From: Blastocatellia bacterium
Lineage (GTDB): Bacteria; Acidobacteriota; Blastocatellia; Pyrinomonadales; Pyrinomonadaceae
DNA length: 5,266 nucleotides
Direction of reading: 5' to 3'
Assembly (NCBI GenBank): GCA_003175865.1
Contig: PSRF01000238.1
Span: 1-5,266 of the forward strand
Below the pieces are notes generated by a model. That model saw only the letters and a program-made list of their open reading frames with translations, was not told the DNA's origin and did no database searches. Shown here in pieces: positions 1-5,266 of this stretch. How positions within the stretch are numbered: the first letter of the stretch is position 1; the number at the start of each line of letters is the position of its first letter. A program made the translations under genes and the position numbers.

Positions 1-45
1 CGAGGATGACCCCGACTCGCCTTTACGTACGCTGTTTTGTTCTTG

Positions 46-3000
46 TTAGAACGTGTAACGCAGTGCGAACTGCATTAAACGTCCCGCTTTTGTTTCGCCT
101 AGTGGTGCCTGCGTCCCTGTCATCTTGCCGAAATCTGAAGGAACAGTTCCCCCAAGCAAGAAGGGATCGGTAGATAGACCAGTACCATTGAAACCAGTCA
201 GGCGTTGCGTATTGGTAACGTTAAAGACTTCCCAACGGAAAGTGATCGCTTGACCCTCCCACGGTAAGTTGAAGGTCTTGTGAAGTCCGGCGTCAAGTGA
301 GATGTAGCCTGGCGCGCGCAGTGTGTTTCGATCGCCTCCTTCGCCTGGTCTTGGATCGCGATAGCTCAAGAAAGCAGCCTGTGGATCAGAGAACAGGTTT
401 GGTTCGCCGTTGACGTTGTTAGACGGACTGGTTTGGACTGGTCTAACAGAAACCATGCCCGATGAAATTTGCCAGTTGGTGGCCCAACGTTGGAATGCAA
501 ACGGTCGAGCCGGTACACCTGCGTTCGCGATCGGCAGACCTGAATTCCAGCGGAAGATTCCTGTCAGGTCCCATCCTCCGAGGATGCCATTCACGAACTT
601 GTTTGGATTACTGAATAGACGCTTCCCTTTGCCAAACGGCAAACTCACTAACCAGTTGGCAGTAATGTTGTGCCGAATGTCGAAATCAGAGTCAGCGTAG
701 TTCGACATTGGATCAAGCGGATTGAAGATCAGGGATGCAGTGGAGAAGTTACCAGCGTTTTGTAAACCAGAAGCATCATCGAGCGAATGGGAGAGCGTGT
801 AGTTGAAATCAAAGGTCACATCTCTCGTCAGTCGCTGACGAACGCTGATTTGCGCCGAGTTGTAATTCGAGAGCGCAAATGTCGACCAGGTATTCAAAGC
901 GGCATATTGCGGATTCACGAATGTGTTGTTGAAGATCGACGCCGGCTTGTCGTCCCAACGGGCTCCTGACTGCAGGAATGTGTAGTCAGTGACGTTCTGT
1001 CCGCCGACGGATGCCAATGCAACTCGTCGATATGCAGCCTGACTTGCGGTGAGCACTCGGCTCACACCAAGTACTGAAAACGTTCCTGCGATACCCGGGA
1101 GGATATTTTCGAAGAACGGAATAGCCTGCACTGACGTGATCGGAACTCCCGCATATCGAAGGTCGATCAGGTGCTGCATCGCTTCATAGAACGTTTGACC
1201 GGATTTCGGATCGCGCAGGTTATTGAAGTGCATGATGTCGCGTTGTCCAAGCAGATTCCGCGCAAAGCGACCTACATAACTTGCCTCTACTGACAGTCCC
1301 TTGCCCACTTCTCTTGCATAGGAAAACGTGTAGCTATAGTTGACTGGCGTAGTGATCGTGTCGTCGAGAGAAGTTTCAATTCGCTCAGCACCATTCGGTG
1401 GCTGCATTAACGGGAAACTGATCGTGTTGCTGAAATTTCCAGCAATGCCCGGCAACGTGCGAACGTCCTGTGATCCACCAGTAAACAATGGAGCCAGGTT
1501 TGTACTCACGTTGTAAGTATTCACTGGAATGGTTAGAGCAGAAGCAAATCCAAGTTGATTGTTGAGATCAAAGTTAACCGCTAATTGACTTCCGATGCGA
1601 TCGTAAGTTTGGCGGAAACCGGCGCGAAGTACCGCTTTACCTTCGCGACCGATGAGCTTGCCCCAGAAGTTATCGGGCAACTCTGGTGACCAGGCGACAG
1701 CAATTGTCGGAGCAAAGTTGTTCCAATCTTGTTTGTAAAACCCAGGACGTCCATTGGCCTTCCCTGATAGATCGAGAGAGATCGGATCGAAGAATGGAAC
1801 ACCTGCGAACGCGCTGGCTTTTCGCTTTTCAAAGTATCCACCTAGACTGGTTGTCGGCTGTACTTGAAAACCGTTTACTTCGTACACGGGAGTTGAAGTG
1901 CTCCAGCGCAGACCATAAGTCAGCGTCAGATTCGATCGCATTCGCCACTGATCCTGCCAGTACGCTTCGTATTCCTGGGTAGCGAAGGTGCGATCAGCGG
2001 AAGTCCCCGCCGGCAAGAGGTGGCCATCCTGAGCGTAGTTAAAGTTTGCAGTGTACTGTGAGAAGCGACCAATCACTGCCGCCAGAATATTTCGCAATGG
2101 CGTTAGTGAGTTGCTGTTCACATCCGGGAAGATTGCAGCACCAGAAGCATCTGCGCCGGCTGAAGTGAGCACTGCGGCTGAAGCGTTATAGCCCGATGGA
2201 TTCGTCGTTAAAGTATCGAAAGCGGCCGCGAACGATTCGCGCTGGTTTTTGATGAAACGCAGGTTCCCGCCAAATTGCAAAGTGTGATTCCCACGAATGT
2301 AGGTCACATCATCAACAAAATTGTGCACGGGCGTGACGCGATTAAGAGTAGTTGTTAGAAGTGGATTGAAGATGAAACGAAACTGAATGTTGTTACCACT
2401 TTGATCGCCGCTCCTCGAAAAGGCAGCGCGGGTTAACCCGTAAGTAAACCGATTTATCAGTTTGTTTGAGATGGTCCATGAATGGCCCGCCGCAAATCCC
2501 TTAGGGTGATACCAGATTGACGGAGCGGTCGCATCGGGAAATGTCGGTAATTGCCCGATGTTGTCGTTCTGATAGTTGCCACGAACAAACAGCTCCTGCC
2601 TGTCAGTCAGGTTGAAATCAAACTTAGCGACGTAGGTATTGTCAGTTGTTGGCGTCGAAGCGTTGAAACGAAATCCGCCGGTGTTGACGCCGTCTCCCAC
2701 CGTTGTGTCATTGGCCACGTATCGATGTGCCTTATCCGACAGGTAAGCGAGTGCAACTGGATTGACACCGGGAGTAACGCCATTCGCCGCTATGTAGAAC
2801 GCATTAATCTGGGCTACGTTCAAGCAGCGAAAACCGGAGGGTGTGCCCGCCGGACACGACGGATCGCTAGCGCCGCTCGCAGTACGATAACGAATGATTC
2901 CCTGCGCTACATGCGGCAAGGGAACAATTTGCAAACCGCCCGATGATGTTGCTTCACGGAACCCTTCATAAGCGAAGAAGAAGAATGCTTTATCCTTCTT

Positions 3001-3948
3001 GATTGGACCACCAACCGAGCCACCGAAAATGTTTCTCAGCAATTGAGGTCGGGGTAATCTTGCATCGCCAACTTTCGCAGTGCCACTAATCACCTGTGGA
3101 TCGGTAGCAACGAATCTTCCGGCTTTGTTGTTAAAGAAGTCGTTTGCAGTGGTGACTGTATTTCTGTGATTCTCAAACAATGAGCCGTGCCAATTATTAC
3201 TGCCTGAACGTGTCGCCAAACTAACTTGGGCACCTGACGAACGCCCAGTATCGGCGTTTGGATTTGTAGTAACTACCCGAAACTCCTGTACGGAGTCACG
3301 AATCACTCGCAGGACACTTGAGAACGCCTGGTTTGTTACAACGTCGAGGCCATTCTGTTGTTCGTTCACATCCACACCATCGAGTGTGATGTTTGCCTGG
3401 TCCGAACGACCTCCATTTACATAGCCGGTGCGAGTTACGCCTGGTTGAAGCGAAAGCAACCCGACCACATTATTCGCATTCAGCGGTAACTCAACGATTC
3501 GTTTCGATTCGAATGTATTGCCGAGTGTCGCGTCAGCCGTGTTAATGGGGGCGTCACCACCTGCAATTACACTGACGGTTTCCGACACGTTTCCTACTTC
3601 GAGTTGAATGTCTCTGGTCGAAGGCGTGTCGATTAAAGCCGGTACCTCAGAGATGGAAGCTTTCTTAAATCCGGTGGCTTCAACATCGATCCGGTAAGTG
3701 CCAGGTGGAATGGAAGTGAAAACGTAATTGCCGTTTTCGTTGGTCACCTGGGTCCGAGTGAAGTTGCGTCCTTCATCGCTGAGCGTAACCGTCGCACCCG
3801 AGACTGCACGTCCCTGCAGATCGGTGACGGTTCCTCTCAGTGATGATGAACCGGTTTGAGCAAACGCTACGCTCGACATCAAGATTGTCGCGCAAGACAG
3901 ACTGATGAAGAGCATCGGAGTCCTAAAGGTGGTCCATACTTTTGTCAT
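46..3948 (-). CDS. Oar-like TonB-dependent outer-membrane receptor with N-terminal carboxypeptidase-regulatory-like domain
   Basis: Predicted outer-membrane beta-barrel protein that would import or bind an unknown ligand using TonB energy. Residues 1-30 are a signal peptide (Lys3 and Arg9, then a hydrophobic stretch, cleavage after AFA before Gln31). About 35-118 is a carboxypeptidase-regulatory-like fold (GTVTDLQGRAVSGATV, then GNYVFTSIPPGTYRIDV). ETVSVIAG at 123-130 resembles a TonB box. About 135-255 is the plug (LPLNANNVV, LLSLQPGV, NGGRSDQANITLDGVDVN). The rest is barrel, with typical late motifs: NYTLSHSLDDASG near 1049, DFDIRHNITANW near 1088, FRWEVFNVTNTQ near 1237, and a C-terminal LRYTF whose final Phe fits BamA recognition. 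The ATG at 3948 is chosen because GGAGG lies 5 nt upstream; the TTG at 3960 overlaps that site. The stop is TAA. The frame is intact and the length is normal for large acidobacterial members. No SusD-like gene is adjacent. Family assignment is firm; the substrate is unknown. Confidence 0.95.
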   Translation of the reverse strand: MTKVWTTFRTPMLFISLSCATILMSSVAFAQTGSSSLRGTVTDLQGRAVSGATVTLSDEGRNFTRTQVTNENGNYVFTSIPPGTYRIDVEATGFKKASISEVPALIDTPSTRDIQLEVGNVSETVSVIAGGDAPINTADATLGNTFESKRIVELPLNANNVVGLLSLQPGVTRTGYVNGGRSDQANITLDGVDVNEQQNGLDVVTNQAFSSVLRVIRDSVQEFRVVTTNPNADTGRSSGAQVSLATRSGSNNWHGSLFENHRNTVTTANDFFNNKAGRFVATDPQVISGTAKVGDARLPRPQLLRNIFGGSVGGPIKKDKAFFFFAYEGFREATSSGGLQIVPLPHVAQGIIRYRTASGASDPSCPAGTPSGFRCLNVAQINAFYIAANGVTPGVNPVALAYLSDKAHRYVANDTTVGDGVNTGGFRFNASTPTTDNTYVAKFDFNLTDRQELFVRGNYQNDNIGQLPTFPDATAPSIWYHPKGFAAGHSWTISNKLINRFTYGLTRAAFSRSGDQSGNNIQFRFIFNPLLTTTLNRVTPVHNFVDDVTYIRGNHTLQFGGNLRFIKNQRESFAAAFDTLTTNPSGYNASAAVLTSAGADASGAAIFPDVNSNSLTPLRNILAAVIGRFSQYTANFNYAQDGHLLPAGTSADRTFATQEYEAYWQDQWRMRSNLTLTYGLRWSTSTPVYEVNGFQVQPTTSLGGYFEKRKASAFAGVPFFDPISLDLSGKANGRPGFYKQDWNNFAPTIAVAWSPELPDNFWGKLIGREGKAVLRAGFRQTYDRIGSQLAVNFDLNNQLGFASALTIPVNTYNVSTNLAPLFTGGSQDVRTLPGIAGNFSNTISFPLMQPPNGAERIETSLDDTITTPVNYSYTFSYAREVGKGLSVEASYVGRFARNLLGQRDIMHFNNLRDPKSGQTFYEAMQHLIDLRYAGVPITSVQAIPFFENILPGIAGTFSVLGVSRVLTASQAAYRRVALASVGGQNVTDYTFLQSGARWDDKPASIFNNTFVNPQYAALNTWSTFALSNYNSAQISVRQRLTRDVTFDFNYTLSHSLDDASGLQNAGNFSTASLIFNPLDPMSNYADSDFDIRHNITANWLVSLPFGKGKRLFSNPNKFVNGILGGWDLTGIFRWNSGLPIANAGVPARPFAFQRWATNWQISSGMVSVRPVQTSPSNNVNGEPNLFSDPQAAFLSYRDPRPGEGGDRNTLRAPGYISLDAGLHKTFNLPWEGQAITFRWEVFNVTNTQRLTGFNGTGLSTDPFLLGGTVPSDFGKMTGTQAPLGETKAGRLMQFALRYTF

Positions 3949-3953
3949 GGAGT

Positions 3954-3958
3954 CCTCC
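3954..3958 (-). promoter_or_regulatory. Shine-Dalgarno site of the receptor gene
   Basis: The minus strand reads GGAGG, then ACTCC, then the ATG at 3948. The 5-nt spacing is acceptable for a strong ribosome binding site. It decides the start: the alternative TTG at 3960 would lie directly against the site, with no Shine-Dalgarno sequence of its own, and would add only four residues before the signal peptide. Confidence 0.85.
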
Positions 3959-3963
3959 AATGA

Positions 3964-3981
3964 GTTGGGGTTATGTTGGGG
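3964..3981. repeat. Short direct repeat GTTGGGG, two copies
   Basis: GTTGGGG occurs at 3964-3970 and again at 3975-3981, an 11-bp period on the plus strand. In the receptor mRNA this reads as two CCCCAAC blocks between the hairpin at 3983-4006 and the ribosome binding site. It could be a leader element or simply a chance duplication; nothing identifies a binding protein. Confidence 0.35.
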
Positions 3982-3982
3982 C

Positions 3983-4006
3983 GGGAGTACGATATTTCGT
4001 ACACCC
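3983..4006. repeat. 24-bp interrupted palindrome upstream of the receptor gene
   Basis: The arms are GGG-A-GTACGA (3983-3992) and TCGTAC-A-CCC (3997-4006), around the loop TATT. Nine of ten positions pair, with one A/A mismatch. The near edge lies 34 bp before the receptor ATG. Read as DNA it could be an operator for a dimeric repressor; read as minus-strand RNA it forms a stem-loop with a 4-nt loop in the leader. No U-tract follows, so it is not an intrinsic terminator. Confidence 0.6.
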
Positions 4007-4152
4007 TTACTGTTTGCTTACTGATAAATTGAAGGGCACTGATTCGTGCCGCTTGATGCGCAGATCCGAACTTGCAGAAATCATTCCACTGAGAAGTTGG
4101 AGCGTTAAATTGCAGTGGGCGACAGGAGACTCGTGGGAAACTCCTGCTTCCG

Positions 4153-4183
4153 ATTTTTTGGATAATTTTACGATCCAAAAAAT
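4153..4183. repeat. 11-bp perfect inverted repeat, AT-rich, 9-nt loop
   Basis: ATTTTTTGGAT at 4153-4163 is the exact reverse complement of ATCCAAAAAAT at 4173-4183, with a 9-nt centre. A perfect 11-bp pair at this spacing is very unlikely by chance in a 305-bp gap. It lies about 70-100 nt past the hydrolase stop and about 205-235 nt before the receptor start. The T-run is inside the left arm rather than after the stem, so it does not have the form of a standard terminator. It is better read as an operator-type palindrome or an mRNA end-stabilising hairpin. Confidence 0.65.
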
Positions 4184-4195
4184 TACGCGAGTTAA
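4165..4195 (-). promoter_or_regulatory. Weak candidate promoter for the receptor gene
   Basis: On the minus strand, TTAACT (4190-4195, 4 of 6 to TTGACA) is followed after 19 bp by TAAAAT (4165-4170, 5 of 6 to TATAAT). The -10-like box sits in the centre of the 11-bp inverted repeat. The spacer is longer than ideal, and the region is AT-rich, so a chance match is quite possible. If real, the receptor leader would be roughly 210 nt. Confidence 0.25.
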
Positions 4196-4198
4196 TTT
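4177..4198 (-). terminator. Weak terminator-like hairpin after the hydrolase gene
   Basis: In the minus-strand RNA, AAAUUA (4198-4193) can pair with UAAUUU (4185-4180) around a 7-nt loop, and the U-run (4182-4177) starts in the 3' arm and continues past it. It lies about 56 nt after the hydrolase stop. The stem is entirely A-U, so it would be a poor intrinsic terminator. It shares bases with the 11-bp inverted repeat, so the two structures cannot both form. Confidence 0.2.
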
Positions 4199-4253
4199 AT
4201 CAATTCGGATCAGAGGCGCGGATTAGTGAATGCGTGAGGAGTGCAATGCGAGG

Positions 4254-5153
4254 CTAATGGGTGAGACCGGCAACCAAAATTTCGGACAGAGATGACATCA
4301 AAAGATAGGCGGGATTATCAACAGACCATTTGATCTCAGGCATGTCGTCACAGCTAATTGCCATCGCGATGCGACCTTTTTTCGAATAGATGATTCCGAC
4401 GGCACTTCGCAATCGATCGAGCGCTCCGTATTTACTTGCCATCGGTAAGTCCGACAGCGATCTACCGATCGCATAACGTGCTTGCTCTCTTTTCATGAGC
4501 TCGATCATTTCTTTCGAAGCTGCTTTGCTAACGATCTCGCCGCGTTCGAGTTTTTCCATCACCAGCACCCATTCGTGCGGCGTAGCGAAACCTAAACCAA
4601 AACGTTTGTTCTCAGGATCCTTGCCGGCGATACTGTCACCGCCACTTCCAACTTTTCGTAGAATTTTGATCTGTTTGAAACCGAGTGACTCCATTCGCGC
4701 GTTTACCGCGTCAGTAGTCAGCACATCAAGGACGAGGTTTGTTGCTGTGTTGTCGCTGAGCATCATCATTAAGTTCAATGCGTCGCGCAATGTGAGATGA
4801 AGGCCATCTGAGAGTTCGAATAGAATTCCAGAGCCTGAGACCTTCTTTTCTTTCGTGAGAACCACCTCATCAGTCCACTTCGCTTTTCCTTCTTCAACTC
4901 GCGCAAACGCTTCAATCATCACCGCAATCTTGATCGTACTGGCAGTGCGCACGCGCTCGTCTGCGTTGACGGCATAGGTTTCACCTGTTTCAAGGTTCTT
5001 TGCGTACAAACTAACGGTTCCTTTGAACGCAGCGATGGCTTTCTTCACCTGCGCATCCATTTCGGAGTTGGCGGATGAATTCGTTTGTGCTGAAGCGGGA
5101 AGAAAAGAAATGAGAAGAATGACCAGGAGGTTAAGTATTTGTCGTGGACTCAT
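4254..5153 (-). CDS. Secreted serine hydrolase of the class A beta-lactamase fold (Beta-lactamase2-type)
   Basis: Predicted periplasmic serine hydrolase. Residues 1-22 are a signal peptide (Arg4, hydrophobic 6-18, cleavage after ASA before Gln23); there is no lipobox. The catalytic core begins near 46 (GTVSLYAKNLETGETYAVNADE). Box 1 is S72-T-I-K75, with Ser72 as the expected nucleophile; box 2 is S133-D-N135; box 3 is K241-Y-G243 instead of the usual K-T/S-G. GFATPHEW at 188-195 matches the TP region after the omega loop, but I see no E-x-x-L-N deacylation motif before it, so true beta-lactamase activity is doubtful. The length of 299 is normal for the family. The ATG at 5153 is the only plausible start: an in-frame TGA lies just upstream and the next Met (32) would lose the signal peptide. 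No Shine-Dalgarno precedes it. The stop is TAG. Fold is sure; substrate could be a beta-lactam, a peptidoglycan peptide or another ester/amide. Confidence 0.9.
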   Translation of the reverse strand: MSPRQILNLLVILLISFLPASAQTNSSANSEMDAQVKKAIAAFKGTVSLYAKNLETGETYAVNADERVRTASTIKIAVMIEAFARVEEGKAKWTDEVVLTKEKKVSGSGILFELSDGLHLTLRDALNLMMMLSDNTATNLVLDVLTTDAVNARMESLGFKQIKILRKVGSGGDSIAGKDPENKRFGLGFATPHEWVLVMEKLERGEIVSKAASKEMIELMKREQARYAIGRSLSDLPMASKYGALDRLRSAVGIIYSKKGRIAMAISCDDMPEIKWSVDNPAYLLMSSLSEILVAGLTH

Positions 5154-5161
5154 GCGTTGGT

Positions 5162-5190
5162 TAGATAACCGTGAAGCAAGAGATTGTCAA
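5162..5190 (-). promoter_or_regulatory. Probable promoter of the serine hydrolase gene
   Basis: The minus strand carries a perfect TTGACA -35 box (5185-5190), a 17-bp spacer, and TATCTA (5162-5167, 3 of 6 to TATAAT, keeping the first T and A). Initiation 6-9 nt past the -10 box would fall at about 5153-5156, on or just before the ATG at 5153. That agrees with the lack of a ribosome binding site in front of the gene. The weak -10 box is the main doubt. Confidence 0.5.
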
Positions 5191-5221
5191 TCCAGTGCAC
5201 CTTGTTTCTCTGACTAAAGAT

Positions 5222-5231
5222 TCACCTCCTT
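5222..5231 (-). promoter_or_regulatory. Perfect Shine-Dalgarno-like string without a usable start codon
   Basis: The minus strand reads AAGGAGGTGA, complementary over ten bases to the usual 3' end of 16S rRNA. No ATG, GTG or TTG lies at working distance downstream; the GTG inside the string opens a frame that stops after three codons. It lies 69 bp before the hydrolase ATG and upstream of that gene's predicted -35 box. It may be part of a repeated intergenic element or the remnant of a lost gene start. Confidence 0.45.
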
Positions 5232-5236
5232 GGAGT

Positions 5237-5254
5237 GCGGCGGCCCGGCGCCGC
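5237..5254. repeat. GC-rich palindrome, REP-like
   Basis: GCGGCG (5237-5242) and CGCCGC (5249-5254) pair perfectly around GCCCGG, and TTTGTT follows on the plus strand. The form is that of a REP-type dispersed palindrome, or of an intrinsic terminator for a plus-strand transcript; but there is no plus-strand gene before it to terminate. Only one copy lies in this window, so repetition cannot be shown here. Confidence 0.45.
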
Positions 5255-5266
5255 TTTGTTATAGCG

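Larger units (their letters stand above)
3949..4253. other. Intergenic region with multiple inverted repeats, no gene seen
   Basis: This 305-bp gap separates the hydrolase stop from the receptor start. Small open frames crossing it on either strand have no recognisable protein features and I do not call them. It must hold the 3' end of the hydrolase transcript and probably the promoter and leader of the receptor. Besides the two strong inverted repeats listed separately, three weaker ones are visible: GGCAC/GTGCC at 4035-4050 (6-nt loop), CCACTG/CAGTGG at 4086-4118 (21-nt loop) and CAGGAG/CTCCTG at 4123-4146 (12-nt loop). Arms of 5-6 bp are expected by chance in this length, so only the longer pair carries weight. 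Confidence 0.7.

Noticed and set aside
1..45. Terminator for the receptor gene in its 3' flank
   Set aside because: Only a 4-bp CGAG/CTCG pair with an 11-nt loop and no T-run is visible before the window ends.
410..2946. Several open frames of 60-131 codons on the plus strand, and an 86-codon one on the minus strand, inside the receptor gene
   Set aside because: They are out-of-frame shadows of a long conserved coding sequence and show no recognisable domain or signal.
3949..3960. TTG at 3960 as the receptor start, giving a 1304-residue protein
   Set aside because: TTG directly abuts the GGAGG that serves the ATG at 3948, has no ribosome binding site of its own, and adds four residues before a normal signal peptide.
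3942..4226. Overlapping open frames of 94 (plus) and 77 (minus) codons across the intergenic gap
   Set aside because: Both run through the inverted repeats and into the receptor start, and their translations look like non-coding sequence (basic, no domain). No ribosome binding site supports them.
5150..5200. A 16-codon leader frame (GTG at 5200) ending in an ATGA overlap with the hydrolase start
   Set aside because: It has no ribosome binding site at working distance and contains the predicted -35 and -10 boxes, so it would not be transcribed from that promoter. The overlap is probably accidental.
4495..5217. Plus-strand open frames of 101 and 64 codons over the serine hydrolase gene
   Set aside because: They are antisense shadows of a gene with three recognisable catalytic boxes.
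5222..5231. TCACCTCCTT on the plus strand as the 3' end of a 16S rRNA gene
   Set aside because: The sequence before it does not match the conserved end of 16S rRNA; only the ten terminal bases agree.

Overview
The window holds two complete genes, both on the minus strand, and very little else. The downstream gene (46-3948) encodes a 1300-residue outer-membrane protein: a signal peptide, an N-terminal carboxypeptidase-regulatory-like (Ig-fold) domain, a TonB-dependent-receptor plug, and a long beta-barrel ending in Phe. The upstream gene (4254-5153) encodes a 299-residue secreted serine hydrolase of the class A beta-lactamase fold. Very large Oar-like receptors with this domain order, and with plug wording such as LPLNANNVV, LLSLQPGV and NGGRSDQANITLDGVDVN, are typical of Acidobacteriota, where they occur in many copies per genome. 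A base composition near 50% GC by eye would fit an uncultured soil acidobacterium, perhaps of the Blastocatellia. That placement is inference from protein style only.

Layout by region. 1-45 is the 3' flank of the receptor gene, with no convincing terminator. 46-3948 is the receptor gene; its start is fixed by a GGAGG ribosome binding site 5 nt before the ATG. 3949-4253 is a 305-bp intergenic gap rich in inverted repeats. Two of these stand out: an 11-bp perfect repeat at 4153-4183 and a 9-of-10-bp repeat at 3983-4006. 4254-5153 is the serine hydrolase. 5154-5266 is its upstream region, with a TTGACA -35 box placed so that transcription would begin almost at the ATG, a 10-base perfect Shine-Dalgarno-like string with no usable start codon after it, and a GC-rich palindrome.

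The genes point the same way, but the gap between them and the signals in it suggest separate transcription units. Both products are exported, the hydrolase to the periplasm and the receptor to the outer membrane. Nothing in the sequence ties their functions together: there is no SusD-like partner, no TonB/ExbBD, and no regulator.

I found no mobile element, CRISPR array, RNA gene or toxin/defence system, and I do not claim a new system. The points most worth a second look are regulatory (a probable leaderless hydrolase mRNA with palindromes over both promoter boxes, and the intergenic inverted repeats) and enzymatic (KYG in place of the KTG box, with no class A Glu166 motif).
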